64,000 bases of DNA from Thioalkalivibrio paradoxus ARh 1. GTDB lineage: Bacteria > Pseudomonadota > Gammaproteobacteria > Ectothiorhodospirales > Ectothiorhodospiraceae. Under the pieces are notes generated by a model that saw only the letters and a list, made by a program, of their open reading frames with translations, ran no database searches and was not told the origin of the DNA. Where the stretch lies: positions 3,570,501 through 3,634,500 of the forward strand of contig NZ_CP007029.1 in NCBI RefSeq assembly GCF_000227685.2, given 5' to 3'. Shown here one piece after another: positions 46,983 through 56,800 of this stretch (positions are counted from its first letter, which is position 1; each line of letters starts with the position of its first letter). The position numbers and the translations under genes are program-made.

Positions 46983-49900
46983 TCAGACCACCCCACCCTC
47001 AGGCACGCCCGAGGCCCCGTCGCGGGCCGACAGCAGGAACGCGAAGGGCTGTTCGCGGCAAAGCGCCAGGCAGGCGTCGACCACCTCGGGATCGAACAGA
47101 CTGCCACGCCCGGCCGCAATCGCCTCCAGCGCGTGTTCGATGCCCAACGCAGGCCGATAGGGCCGGTGCGACGCCATAGCCTCGACGACATCCGCCACGG
47201 CCAGGATCCGGGCCTCTCGCAGGATTTGCTCGCCCGCAAGACCCTGGGGGTAGCCGGAGCCATCCAGGCGTTCGTGATGCTGCAGAATCATCTCCGCGAC
47301 CGGCCAGGGAAACTCCACCCCTGCAACGATCTCATAGCCCACCCGTGGGTGCTCCTGAAGCAACTGAAACTCCAGTGGCGTGAGCTTCCCCGGCCGATTC
47401 AGGATCTCGGCCGGCACACCGATCTTGCCGATGTCGTGGATGCTGGCTGCCAGGCGCAGGCCCTCGCGCTGCTGCTCGTGCATCCCGAGCCGCTCGGCCA
47501 GCGCATCGGCCAGGGTCGCCACACGCTCCTGGTGTCCGGCGGTGTACGGATCGCGCTTCTCGATAGTGACCGCAATGGCCTGGATCGTGGCCTTCAGAGA
47601 CCGTTCCAGGCGCCCGGCGATGGCCTTGCGGTGTGTTTCGCTGGCCGCACGCTCAGCTTCCGCCCGCTCCCTGGCCTGGCGGGCCCGCAATGCGGTCAGC
47701 CCGTAGGCCAGGTCCGAGGCCAGCTCCCCCAGTAACGCCAGCTCGCGTGCGTCGAATGCATCCTCGCTACCGGCATAGACATTCAGGTTCGCTGCGACAC
47801 GTCCCTCGATCACCAGGGGCAGCGCGGCCAGCTCCCGCAGCCCGTGCTGCGCCGCGGCCTCGCGCCACGGTGCGAAATTCGGGTGCCGCTCCAGATCACG
47901 GAATACCACGACCTCGCCGCTGCGCAGGGCACGTCCCGCCGGCCCCTGGCCACGCGGATCCTCGGCATTCCAGTTGACCTGGATGGATTCCAGATACGGC
48001 GAGCCCTCGCCCGCCCAGGCGCGTGGCTCGACCCTGCATTCCGGCTCGGGACCGGCGAACCCGACCCAGGCAAGCGGATACCCCCCGGAGTCTGCCAGGA
48101 TCGCGACGACCTGCTGCAGCAGTTGTTCCTCGTCCTTCGAGCGGACCAACGCCTGGTTGGCCAGACTCAGGGTACGCAAGGTCCGGTTCAGGCGTTCCAG
48201 TTCGCGCTGTACCCGGCGGGTCTCGGTCACATCCTGCACTGTCCCGACCATGCGGACCGGCTCGCCCGCCTGGTTGCGTTCGACGCGGGCGCGCTCGTGC
48301 ACAATGCATTCGCCCCCCTCCGCCCGCACGATCCGATGATCCAAGTCGTACGGGGCCTCCCCGGCCAGTGCCTGCCGCACGGCGCGCTCGATGCGCGAGC
48401 GATCCTCCGGGTGGACATATTCCAGGAAATTGGCATAGGTGGCGTCGAATGCCTGCGGTTCTACCCCGAAGATGCGGTAGATCTCGTCCGACCAGTGCAG
48501 CGCATCGCTGCGCAGATCCCAGACCCAGCTGCCAAGCCGCGCAATCCGCTGCGCCTCGTTCAGGTTTTCACGGCTGCGGCGTAGTGCCGTCTCGTCCTCC
48601 AGCACGTGGATGGCATCGCCGGTCGCGGTCCCCGCGTGCTCGATCGCGAACGAACGCGAGATCAGCACCCGCCCGTCTTCCAGCACGACCTCCTCGCCTT
48701 CGGTGGCGATCCGCTCCGGCCAGTCGCGGCAGGCCGCCAGGGGCTTGTCCAGCCCTGGCAGGACCTGCCAGTAGACACGCCCGCGCAGTGCATCCAGGGG
48801 TTGGCCACTCAGCGCCGCAAAGGCGGGGTTGGCCTCGACGACGCGCAGGTCGCGATCATGGATGAAGATGGGGTGGGAGATCGCGTCGAAGGCATCGTTC
48901 CACTGGCGTCGGGCCGCCTCCAGCTCGCGCGTCCGCTCCGCAACCCTTTCCTCCAGCTGATCACGGACCCTGCGCAGGGCCGACTCGCTGTGGCGCAGGC
49001 GCCGGTTCAGTCGCGCGACCCAGGTCAGGCCGGATGCCAGGACCAGCAGCAGAGTCAGCGCGGCCAGTGCCCAAAGGCGGTAGCGTTCCCAGATCGCGCG
49101 CAGGGTCAGCATTTCGACATACGGTGGCAGCCCCAGATCCCGCAGCAGGTCATGCACCGGCTGGTAATTGCGCGGCACGGTCCAGCCGGCGTACTGCCCC
49201 TGACGCACGACCGGGCTATCGGCTGGCAGCGCCAGCAGGGCACGCGCCACCTGGTCCGCCAGTTCGCGCGGCGTCCCGGCCGTGGCCGCCAGCGGCCATT
49301 CCGGGTACAGACGGGTCGATAGCACCAGAGGGAAGTCGTCGCGGGTATTCGCATGCAGCAGAAGCACCGCATCGGCGTCGATGCGCCCCTGGGCCACCAT
49401 ATGCTCCAACGTTTCGGTGCGCACGGTACCCGCTTCCAGCTCACCCGCCAGCACCGCCTCGACCACAGCGTCGTGGGTGCCCAGGAACCGCAGCTCCGAA
49501 GTGTCGGCATAAGGGTCGATCGAGTGGGCATGCAGCAGCCGATAGCCCATCAAGAACCCGCCCAGCGAATTGCTTTCGACTGCTCCGAAGCGTTTCCCGC
49601 GCAGATCCTCCAGTCGGGTGACGCCGGGATGTCCAGTGCGCGTGAACACCACCCCGCCGTACTGGTCAAGCACATGCTCGCCGGCGTGGTTGCGCATGGT
49701 CAGCACCCGCGCCGCGCCGTAGTCGGCCTCCAGACGCACATAGATCGCCGGATTCGCCAGCACGAAGGCGACCTCGCCCGCCGCAACCGCCGGGGCAACC
49801 TCGGGAAAGTCCAGCGGTCGGATCACAAACCGGTACCCGGGGACCTCGCGGCTCAGATACTCCGCCGTAGGTTCCCAGCGCTGAAACGCCGGCTCGGCGC

Positions 49901-50009
49901 CGCGCTTCGCGAGCACACCGATCTCGACCAGGGTTTCCGCCGCCAGCGGAGCCGCCAATAGCCACAGTAGCGGCGCCAACCAACAGCCGTTGCGCGAACC
50001 CGCTGTCAC
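46983..50009 (-). CDS. PhnD-type periplasmic sensor with PAS-PAS-GAF and HD-GYP phosphodiesterase
   Basis: This 1008-residue protein begins with a signal sequence and a PhnD/phosphonate-binding-like domain (about 25-280, with EIGVLAKRGAEPAFQRWEPTAEYL). A transmembrane helix (WALAALTLLLVLASGLTWVA) and coiled coil follow, then two PAS domains, a GAF domain and a C-terminal HD-GYP domain with intact HDIGKIGVP and HHERLDGSGYP motifs. It should hydrolyse c-di-GMP in response to a periplasmic ligand and a cytoplasmic signal. The GTG start at 50009 overlaps the GGDEF gene stop (GTGA), so synthase and hydrolase are coupled. A paralogous PhnD sensor lies at 57988-60417. Confidence 0.88.
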   Translation of the reverse strand: MTAGSRNGCWLAPLLWLLAAPLAAETLVEIGVLAKRGAEPAFQRWEPTAEYLSREVPGYRFVIRPLDFPEVAPAVAAGEVAFVLANPAIYVRLEADYGAARVLTMRNHAGEHVLDQYGGVVFTRTGHPGVTRLEDLRGKRFGAVESNSLGGFLMGYRLLHAHSIDPYADTSELRFLGTHDAVVEAVLAGELEAGTVRTETLEHMVAQGRIDADAVLLLHANTRDDFPLVLSTRLYPEWPLAATAGTPRELADQVARALLALPADSPVVRQGQYAGWTVPRNYQPVHDLLRDLGLPPYVEMLTLRAIWERYRLWALAALTLLLVLASGLTWVARLNRRLRHSESALRRVRDQLEERVAERTRELEAARRQWNDAFDAISHPIFIHDRDLRVVEANPAFAALSGQPLDALRGRVYWQVLPGLDKPLAACRDWPERIATEGEEVVLEDGRVLISRSFAIEHAGTATGDAIHVLEDETALRRSRENLNEAQRIARLGSWVWDLRSDALHWSDEIYRIFGVEPQAFDATYANFLEYVHPEDRSRIERAVRQALAGEAPYDLDHRIVRAEGGECIVHERARVERNQAGEPVRMVGTVQDVTETRRVQRELERLNRTLRTLSLANQALVRSKDEEQLLQQVVAILADSGGYPLAWVGFAGPEPECRVEPRAWAGEGSPYLESIQVNWNAEDPRGQGPAGRALRSGEVVVFRDLERHPNFAPWREAAAQHGLRELAALPLVIEGRVAANLNVYAGSEDAFDARELALLGELASDLAYGLTALRARQARERAEAERAASETHRKAIAGRLERSLKATIQAIAVTIEKRDPYTAGHQERVATLADALAERLGMHEQQREGLRLAASIHDIGKIGVPAEILNRPGKLTPLEFQLLQEHPRVGYEIVAGVEFPWPVAEMILQHHERLDGSGYPQGLAGEQILREARILAVADVVEAMASHRPYRPALGIEHALEAIAAGRGSLFDPEVVDACLALCREQPFAFLLSARDGASGVPEGGVV

Positions 50010-51148
50010 GGCGCCACCATCACGCAATTGCGACCCGCGTCCTTGGCCTGGTACAGGGCCTGGTCCGCAGCCTCGATCAGCGTATCCGCGGCACAGCCCT
50101 CCCCCACGCATAACGCGATCCCAAGACTGATCGTGATCTCGGTCCCCTGCTCCACCGCCTCGCGAACGCGCTCGGCCACCGCACGCGCGGTCGCTTCGTC
50201 ACACTGGGGCAGCAGCATCAGGTACTCCTCGCCCCCATAGCGCACGACCAGATCCCCACCCCGCACCTGTTCGCGCAGGATCCCCGCCACTTCGGCGAGC
50301 AACCGGTCCCCGGCCGGATGTCCGTGGCGGTCGTTGTAGGCCTTGAAACGATCCAGGTCGGCCATGACGGCCGCCAGACTGCCTCCGTAGCGGCGGGCGT
50401 TACCGATGTCGCGTTCCAGCGCGACGTCCATGTAGCGTCGGTTCCACAACCCGGTCAGCGCATCGTGCATGGACAATGCCCGCGCCTGGTCGTACAGCCG
50501 CGCGCGCTCGATCGCCAGCCCGAGCTGGTGACCGATCGCGACGAAGGTATCCAGCTCGCGCTGCAGCAGGTCATAGTCCGGAGGCAGGTAGTAGTAGAAC
50601 ACCCCTACCACTTCCTCCTCGCCGGAGACCAGCGGCAGGATCAAATGGCCGTGCGGCTCAAAGCCTGGGTACTGGATGGTATGGCGCGGATCCCGGTGGC
50701 ATTGCCGGGTCACGATCATCTCGCCGTCCCGCGCCACCCGACCGCACAGGCAGTCGCCGACCCGCATGCCTTCGTGAGCCGCCAGGAACTCGGGCGAACC
50801 ACCCCGGGACGCGGCCAAGTGCATACGATCGTCTTCCACCAGGAACAGCCCCATCGAACGGCGCTGCTCCAGGGGCGCCACGTCCTCCATCGCGTCCATG
50901 ATCCGTTCGAACAGCTCCTCGGTGCTGAGACAGCGCGTCATCGCTGTCGCTACCCGGTAGAGGGCGGACAACTGCTCGTTGCGCGCCTCCAGGGTCTTCT
51001 TGGTGTCCTTCAGATCGGCCAGTGCCTGCTCCCACAGGCGGCGCATCCGGTCCGCCTGGGTGACACCCTCTTGCAACATGCGCTTCTCGCGTTCCAGCTC
51101 CGAGATGCGCTGCCGCAGCGTGTCCGTTACATCGCCGGTGGCGGTCAT
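50006..51148 (-). CDS. GAF-GGDEF diguanylate cyclase
   Basis: This 380-residue cytoplasmic protein starts with a coiled coil (LRQRISELEREKRMLQEG). A GAF domain (about 60-210) contains several Cys and His (GDCLCGRVARDG, TRQCHRDPRHT), then comes a GGDEF domain with the active-site variant GGEEY. An RxxD inhibitory site (RGGD) lies five residues before it. It makes c-di-GMP. Its start overlaps the ODP-like gene by 4 bp (ATGA) and its stop overlaps the HD-GYP gene. Confidence 0.9.
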   Translation of the reverse strand: MTATGDVTDTLRQRISELEREKRMLQEGVTQADRMRRLWEQALADLKDTKKTLEARNEQLSALYRVATAMTRCLSTEELFERIMDAMEDVAPLEQRRSMGLFLVEDDRMHLAASRGGSPEFLAAHEGMRVGDCLCGRVARDGEMIVTRQCHRDPRHTIQYPGFEPHGHLILPLVSGEEEVVGVFYYYLPPDYDLLQRELDTFVAIGHQLGLAIERARLYDQARALSMHDALTGLWNRRYMDVALERDIGNARRYGGSLAAVMADLDRFKAYNDRHGHPAGDRLLAEVAGILREQVRGGDLVVRYGGEEYLMLLPQCDEATARAVAERVREAVEQGTEITISLGIALCVGEGCAADTLIEAADQALYQAKDAGRNCVMVAP

Positions 51149-51930
51149 GCCAGGTGGGGGTAGATCACGTCGGTCCCGCAGCGCAGGTTGCGCAGGTAAT
51201 CGAAGGCCCGCTGCACCAGCGCGGGGCCGATGATGGATCCGTGCTGCGGCAGGATCGACTGCACCTCAAGCCCTTCCAGATTCGCCAGGAAGCCGCGCGC
51301 CGCCAGATTGGACGCCATGTACTCGGTATGGAACAGATCCAGTTTCGGGATGTGGGCGTCGAAATCCGACACCGTCAGCGACCAGTCGATATCCAGCGCG
51401 GCCCAGATATCCCCCGAGAACAAAAACCCGAAGTCCTCGTCAAAGGTGACCGCGGCCCCGGGGAAATGCAGGAACGGCGCCGCAATGAAACGCAACCGGG
51501 CACCGCTGGGAAACCGATACTCGGGCTCCCGCTCCATGTCGTGCCAGGCGTAGTCGGCCATGCCGTAATGCGGAATCAGCACTTGCGTTCGCGGCGTCGC
51601 GAACACGGTCATTCTCGGATTCAGGCGCAGCCACTCCACCATCGAACCCGCCACGTCCGGATCCTGGTGGCTGAGCACCATGCCCGTCACCGCCCGCTCG
51701 GGCAGGATGCTCGCCACCCGTTCCCGTAGGCGATCGAAGTACTGCCGCCCGCCCGGGTCGACGATCAGCGCGGTATCGCCATCCCGGATCAGATAGACGT
51801 TGCAGCGAAATGCCGTTTCATCGGGAACGCCCAGCCAGTAGACCGCCCGATCCCCGCGTTGCGCAAAGAGCACCGGCCGGTCCGATACCGCCGATGCCCC
51901 GAGCGCCCGATCCTGCGCCTTCTCCGCCAT
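51145..51930 (-). CDS. MBL-fold ODP-type (oxygen-binding di-iron-like) protein
   Basis: This 261-residue metallo-beta-lactamase-fold protein has the motif SHQDPDVAGS, which replaces the HxHxDH of hydrolases with the H-x-D-x-D pattern of flavodiiron/ODP proteins. Further likely ligands are FLHFPGA, FSGDIW and LPQHGSII. Known ODP proteins bind O2 at a di-iron centre and act as oxygen sensors. It has no flavodoxin domain. It is the first gene of an overlapping trio with the GGDEF and HD-GYP proteins, so an oxygen-responsive c-di-GMP switch is a reasonable inference. Confidence 0.83.
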   Translation of the reverse strand: MAEKAQDRALGASAVSDRPVLFAQRGDRAVYWLGVPDETAFRCNVYLIRDGDTALIVDPGGRQYFDRLRERVASILPERAVTGMVLSHQDPDVAGSMVEWLRLNPRMTVFATPRTQVLIPHYGMADYAWHDMEREPEYRFPSGARLRFIAAPFLHFPGAAVTFDEDFGFLFSGDIWAALDIDWSLTVSDFDAHIPKLDLFHTEYMASNLAARGFLANLEGLEVQSILPQHGSIIGPALVQRAFDYLRNLRCGTDVIYPHLA

Positions 51931-52099
51931 GTCCAGTACCGACAGTCGTGGTCCCGAACCTCCACTTTGCGTCCTTCACCACGATACCGCAACACGGCTC
52001 AGGCAGGGCAGCGCCGAACGGGCGATCACCGCCGATGCCCTGCGTTCCCGACGGGAGACACTGCGTGCCTGGTGCAGAAAAAGCGGGCACACGATCTGC

Positions 52100-53539
52100 T
52101 CAGCGTGGTGCCGCGCCGGGCCCGTCGCGCAGCACCAGCTGCCCGGTCAATAGTTCGCCGTGGGCCAGGAATGCGTCGTACAGCGCGCGGCTGCGTGTGG
52201 CCAGGCGTTCGTCATCTTCCCAGGCGCCGGGGCGGTCAAAGGCGGAGCCCGCGCGGTAGCCGTTTCCGACCGCCTTCACGAAGGCCGCCACCGCGCGCGT
52301 GGTCACCGAAGGGTCGGCCACCGAGCCGTCGCCATACGACAGCGCGGCCGGCACCGTGCCGGATTCGAGCTGATACTCCAGCGCGCCGAGCAGCAGGCGA
52401 TCGACGGCCTCGCCAACCTGTGCCCCCAGCTCCGGGGCGCGCTTGGCGATCAGACCGGAGGTGCCGTCGCGTTCGCGGAACAGGGAGAACCCACCGGTGA
52501 GTTGATGAACGAAGCGCCACTGTGCCGCGACATCCACCCGGTCGGAGGCGGCCCGGGCCTTTCCTCCGTCGAACTTCAGGCGGGCGGGCAGGCCCCAGTC
52601 GCGCATTGGGCCATCGCTGGCAACGACTGCCCCGGCGATCGCCGCCGCCCGATCGGCGAGGGTCTCGGCACGCGCCTGGTCGTCGGTGTCGCCGTACAGA
52701 TAGAGCATTTCGTAGAGACCCTTGTGCCCGCGCAACATCGCGCCCAGCTGGTCGAGCGACCACTCCGCACCCTGATCGAGCAGGTAGATCCCGGCCTCGT
52801 CGTCCCACGCCGCGTCGGCATGGTCGGCGATCTCGCGCGCAATGCCAACCAGATCCTCGCGCGAATGCCCCATCCAGCCGGCGAGTACGTCCAGTTCCAT
52901 CCGGCCCATGTCGTCGGCGCCGCCCGGCTTGTCCTGGCGCACCCAGGCATAGGCCGAGTCGTGCAACGCGTCGAGGCCGTAGGCAAAGCCGTCCGCCGCC
53001 GAGTCATTCGCGGCGTGGAAGCTGCCGTCGGCGTAGCGCTCGTTCACCAGGTGGTTGGTCAGCACCGAGATCACCGGACTCGGGCGGTGCGTCAGGTCGT
53101 CATACAGCCCCAGGTGCTCGAAACGCCCGGCACTGTGGTGCATATGATAGAGATAAGCGGCATCGGCATAGGCGGCCGGAGCTGCCTCCGCGTCGGCGTC
53201 GGCATGGGAACGCATCCGGCCCTGCTCCAGCAGATCCGCATGGGCGCGTTCCAGCAGGGCCAGCCAGGTTTCGGCCACCGCCTGCATCGGCTTGCCAGAG
53301 GCCTCCGGGCGATACCCCTCGTGACCGACCTCGCTGCTGCGCATCAGCCGCCCCTTCACGGTCAAGGCCCCCAGCGTGGCAAACGCATCGGCAGCAGCCA
53401 TGCCATCGGCATCCATCAGTACGCCGCCGTCGGCATCGAGACCCGCGGCGACACCGGTGACGCCCGCCTGTACCCCGCCGCTTGCGAGCAGGAATGCCGC
53501 CGCCAACGCGAATGATCGGCTCTTCTTGGTGAATATCAT
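52100..53539 (-). CDS. exported helical protein of unknown function
   Basis: This 479-residue protein has a signal peptide (1-26, ending GVQAG) and an Asp/Ala-rich mature part. Helical segments alternate with Trp/Tyr motifs (DSAYAWVRQDKPGGADDM, WSLDQLGAMLRGHKGLYEML, WRFVHQLTGGFSLF), recalling an alpha/alpha-barrel. No catalytic signature is recognised. The start at 53539 gives a standard signal peptide; a longer frame to 53575 adds 12 residues. It is not coupled to its neighbours. Confidence 0.7.
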   Translation of the reverse strand: MIFTKKSRSFALAAAFLLASGGVQAGVTGVAAGLDADGGVLMDADGMAAADAFATLGALTVKGRLMRSSEVGHEGYRPEASGKPMQAVAETWLALLERAHADLLEQGRMRSHADADAEAAPAAYADAAYLYHMHHSAGRFEHLGLYDDLTHRPSPVISVLTNHLVNERYADGSFHAANDSAADGFAYGLDALHDSAYAWVRQDKPGGADDMGRMELDVLAGWMGHSREDLVGIAREIADHADAAWDDEAGIYLLDQGAEWSLDQLGAMLRGHKGLYEMLYLYGDTDDQARAETLADRAAAIAGAVVASDGPMRDWGLPARLKFDGGKARAASDRVDVAAQWRFVHQLTGGFSLFRERDGTSGLIAKRAPELGAQVGEAVDRLLLGALEYQLESGTVPAALSYGDGSVADPSVTTRAVAAFVKAVGNGYRAGSAFDRPGAWEDDERLATRSRALYDAFLAHGELLTGQLVLRDGPGAAPR

Positions 53540-53739
53540 GCTGCCTCCCTGATCGAAAAAGGATCCCGGTCGCACCCTGTGGCAACCCAGTCAGCAGCGT
53601 ACTGAACCAAGCGTTCGCTGGGAAGGCCGTACGCCGGCGACCGTTGCTCGCGGATCGGGCCCGCCAGGCGATGCGGCAGACCCCGGCGGTTGTGCCCCAA
53701 CCCCATGGGCGCAGGCGCTTTTGGCCAGGCTCCGCCGGG

Positions 53740-54357
53740 TCATGGCACGGGTGCGGCATGCGGCCTGCGGGACGAGAAATCCCGACTGACCCAGCCGACG
53801 ATCGCATCGGCGGTGCGGACCCGGTAGAAGTCGTCGCCGATCTCCAGCAGTCGCAGCTCCACATCCGCATCGAGGATGCGCAACACCGGGCTGGTGACCG
53901 AAGGCTCGGCGCGCAGATTCACCCGCGTACCTGGCGCCAGGAAGACCTGCGACCGCTCGTCTTCGACGGTGTCGCGCAGGGTTGCCCCGTTCCGGATGCG
54001 GTCGTCGGCAGGCGGAATCGTCGCGAGCGGCGCTGGCGCGGCGACGACGGGGGGCACGTCAGGCTCAGGCTCTCCAGGTGCGGGTTCCTCGCCGCGCTGC
54101 GTGCTGGATCCGGCAGTCATCTCGAGTACCACCACCGGATCGCGGTCGTCCTGGAACCGCGCATCTTCGGGGGGCGCGGCCGGAGACGCCAGCCACGCCC
54201 CGATCGCCAGTCCCACCAGTCCGATCACCAGCACGAGCGCGGCCAGCGCACCGACGATGCGATTCCAATGGTAAACGTATTCGGTCGTCACCGGCGGCGA
54301 CGGGATCCGCGTCCGGATCCTTGACTGTCGTTGACCAGATCGAGGGTGGGCCTTCAT
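53740..54357 (-). CDS. membrane-anchored SH3-domain protein
   Basis: This 205-residue protein has a short basic cytoplasmic part, one transmembrane helix (VGALAALVLVIGLVGLAIGAWL), a Pro/Glu-rich periplasmic linker and a C-terminal SH3b-like domain (GTRVNLRAEPSVTSPVLRILDADVELRLLEI ... GWVSRDF). The N-terminal TTEYVYHWNRI segment resembles that of DUF2914 proteins. GGAGGAACTC precedes the ATG at 54357. It may tether to peptidoglycan. No partner gene is adjacent. Confidence 0.78.
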   Translation of the reverse strand: MKAHPRSGQRQSRIRTRIPSPPVTTEYVYHWNRIVGALAALVLVIGLVGLAIGAWLASPAAPPEDARFQDDRDPVVVLEMTAGSSTQRGEEPAPGEPEPDVPPVVAAPAPLATIPPADDRIRNGATLRDTVEDERSQVFLAPGTRVNLRAEPSVTSPVLRILDADVELRLLEIGDDFYRVRTADAIVGWVSRDFSSRRPHAAPVP

Positions 54358-54855
54358 GAGTTCCTCCACCGGCAAAAGGGGCGTTGTCCGGATCCTTGCT
54401 GGCACCCACAAGCCGCCCCCCTGCAGCCGCGGCCGGACCGTCACAACGACCATTTGCGAGCTGCCGGGAAGGGTAACGAGTCCAGGGTGCCTCGCGATCG
54501 CGTCCGCAGGCACGGTGCCACCGGGTCGGTACCCGGACGGGTGCGCTGTTTCCGATCCGCCGCGCCCAACCCTGCGGCCCGTGCGGCAGCAGGGAGTATA
54601 GGCGATCTCCATTGTGGAACCATGCCTTCCCCTCACCGGACTTCGGTGACGCACCCAGAGCCCATCGGCATTCGGGGCTTGGACCCGGAGCCTCCTTTGC
54701 CTGGACCCTCGGGTCGTGCCCGAACCGCATACGGGCGGGTCCGCGCACAAACCGCGAACGCAACATGAGGACGGTGCAAGCGGTTTCGGGACTGCCGGGG
54801 TTCGGCTATCCTCGAAGAAGCGCGCAAACGAAACGTTCCGCGATCGGATCCAGTA
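54358..54855. other. intergenic gap with divergent promoters, no gene seen
   Basis: About 500 bases lie between divergent genes. Frames in this gap are arginine/proline-rich and unlike proteins. Nothing specific is visible. Confidence 0.4.
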
Positions 54856-56790
54856 ATGCGACTGCCACGAGGACTGGCGGGAATCCTGGCATTCGGGCCC
54901 AGGCCGAATCGGCCCGCCAGCGGCCTGCAACCGTTTCGGTTGTGCTGGCGGCATGCGCTGGCGCTGGGTCTCGCCGTGGCCTGTCTCCCTGCCGGCTTCG
55001 TCAGCGCCGGCGTGGTACAGCTACTGCACAGCTCCGACGACTGCCTGCTCGTGCTGACGCAGGAACAGGGGCTTTTTCGCGAGTGCCCCGAAGACCTGCG
55101 CCCGCGCTGGCAGGCCGAGCTTCCCGAACGCCCGGCCGCTGCCACCGAGACCGGAACCGGCCAGCTGTGGCTGGCGACCCGGGGCGGGCTGCTGCGCCAG
55201 AACCCGGACGGCGACTGGTCCCCGGTGGCATCGGCCGCGGCGGCCTGGGTCCGCTGCGGCGCTGCGCACTGCGTGGCCAAGTTCTGGGGCCGAGGGCTGC
55301 ATCGCCTCGACCGTGGGGAGATCAGCCGCGTGACCACCGAAGGCTTGCCGCCGATTCCGGTGCAGGATGCGCTGCTGCAGTCTGACGGCGGCTTGATCGC
55401 CGCGGGATTCGGCACGGGCGTATATCGTCTGGGACCAGGTTCGGAACGCTGGGAACCGCTGCACGCAGGCCTGGACAACCGGCATGTGCTGGCCCTGGCG
55501 GAGTCCCCGGAATCCCGTCTGTACGCGGCGACGTTCGGCGGCGGGCTCTACCGGCTGGAGCCGGGCCAGCAGGCTTGGGCCCGGCTGGCAAACCTCCCGG
55601 CAACCGACATCACGGCAATCGCCGTTGCATCCGATGGGCATATCCTGCTCGGCACCCGCCGCCAGGGGCTGTGGTGGTCGACGGACGCGGGCAGCCACTG
55701 GTCCGGCGACTCCAAGATCGACGGGTTGATCGTCTCCGTTGCGATGGGTTCCGCCGGGCTCGGCTGGGCGGCCGACGACACCGGCGACCTGTACCGACTG
55801 CGCGATGAGCAATGGCACCGTGTCGCGTTCCGCGACGGCTTCGCGACCCGCGCGGTGGCCGTGGACGACGAAGGCACGATCGTGGTCCTGCAGGGGCGCA
55901 CGCTGTTCCAGACCCGCTACCCAGCCGGCGACTGGAGCGTGGTCGCCACGCCGCCTGCCCTGGACGACGCAGAGGAACGGATCGCAATGACCTTTGCACC
56001 CTCGGGAGCGTTGTACCTGGGCGCCTGGGACCGGGGGCTGTATCTGTCCCGGGATGCGGGCGGGCACTGGCAGGACGCGGCGGACGGGCTTCCCGGGCCA
56101 CCCGGTACCGGCGTGCGTACCCTGGGGGTTGCCGCGAACGGCGACCTGCTGGCCGTGGCCAATGACCATGGTCATTCCGCATTCACCGCGCCTCGGGCCA
56201 GCTATCGGCAGGAGGATGACCGTCCTTCCGATTACCGCATTTACCGGCGCAGCGGGTCCTCCTGGGACCCCCTGTTCAAGCTTGGCCAGACTCCGGGTGA
56301 CGAGCCGGTGAACGGCATCGGCCTGCTGCCCGATCGGCGGCTGCTGGCCTGGGGCCGGAACGCGATCGGCATCGCCGACGCCGACCTGACCGGCTGGCAG
56401 GTGTACCGCTTAGGCGACATGGCGGCCGGACCGCCGCAGATCGCCGCCGACGGCGCGATCTGGGTCGACCGCGGCCGGCCGGGCCAGAGCGAGTACTGGG
56501 CCCTCCACCCCGGCGAGCCGGACTGGACGGGCCCCGAGCCCAGACCCGACGAGCGCTTCCACGGCTTCGTCCCGGTGGACGGCGGCGACTGGCTCGCGCT
56601 GACACCGCAAGGCAGGCTGGCACGGCTGCGCCATGCCTCGGAAGGGCTCTCGGTGCTCGCCGTGCACGCCGCACCGATTCCGCTGGAACGCTTTGCCGCC
56701 AATGCGGCCGGACAGGTCGTTGCCGGCGCTCGCGACAGGGTCTTCCTGTCCAGCAACGGAGGGGCGACATGGAACGAAATCACCCCGTAG
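54856..56790 (+). CDS. exported beta-propeller protein (BNR/ligand-gated propeller type)
   Basis: This 644-residue protein has a late signal peptide or anchor (HALALGLAVACLPAGFVSAG at about 35-54), then about 13 short propeller blades with G-x-G-L-Y-R-L and Asp-box-like S-x-D-x-G-x-x-W motifs (WSTDAGSHWSGD, LSRDAGGHWQDA, SSNGGATWNEI). A few Cys occur in the first blades. It resembles sialidase/PSII-stability-like or two-component-regulator propellers without catalytic domains. It overlaps in function with no known gene here; the membrane-protein gene follows 10 bp later. Confidence 0.72.
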   Translation: MRLPRGLAGILAFGPRPNRPASGLQPFRLCWRHALALGLAVACLPAGFVSAGVVQLLHSSDDCLLVLTQEQGLFRECPEDLRPRWQAELPERPAAATETGTGQLWLATRGGLLRQNPDGDWSPVASAAAAWVRCGAAHCVAKFWGRGLHRLDRGEISRVTTEGLPPIPVQDALLQSDGGLIAAGFGTGVYRLGPGSERWEPLHAGLDNRHVLALAESPESRLYAATFGGGLYRLEPGQQAWARLANLPATDITAIAVASDGHILLGTRRQGLWWSTDAGSHWSGDSKIDGLIVSVAMGSAGLGWAADDTGDLYRLRDEQWHRVAFRDGFATRAVAVDDEGTIVVLQGRTLFQTRYPAGDWSVVATPPALDDAEERIAMTFAPSGALYLGAWDRGLYLSRDAGGHWQDAADGLPGPPGTGVRTLGVAANGDLLAVANDHGHSAFTAPRASYRQEDDRPSDYRIYRRSGSSWDPLFKLGQTPGDEPVNGIGLLPDRRLLAWGRNAIGIADADLTGWQVYRLGDMAAGPPQIAADGAIWVDRGRPGQSEYWALHPGEPDWTGPEPRPDERFHGFVPVDGGDWLALTPQGRLARLRHASEGLSVLAVHAAPIPLERFAANAAGQVVAGARDRVFLSSNGGATWNEITP

Positions 56791-56800
56791 CGGTACCGCG

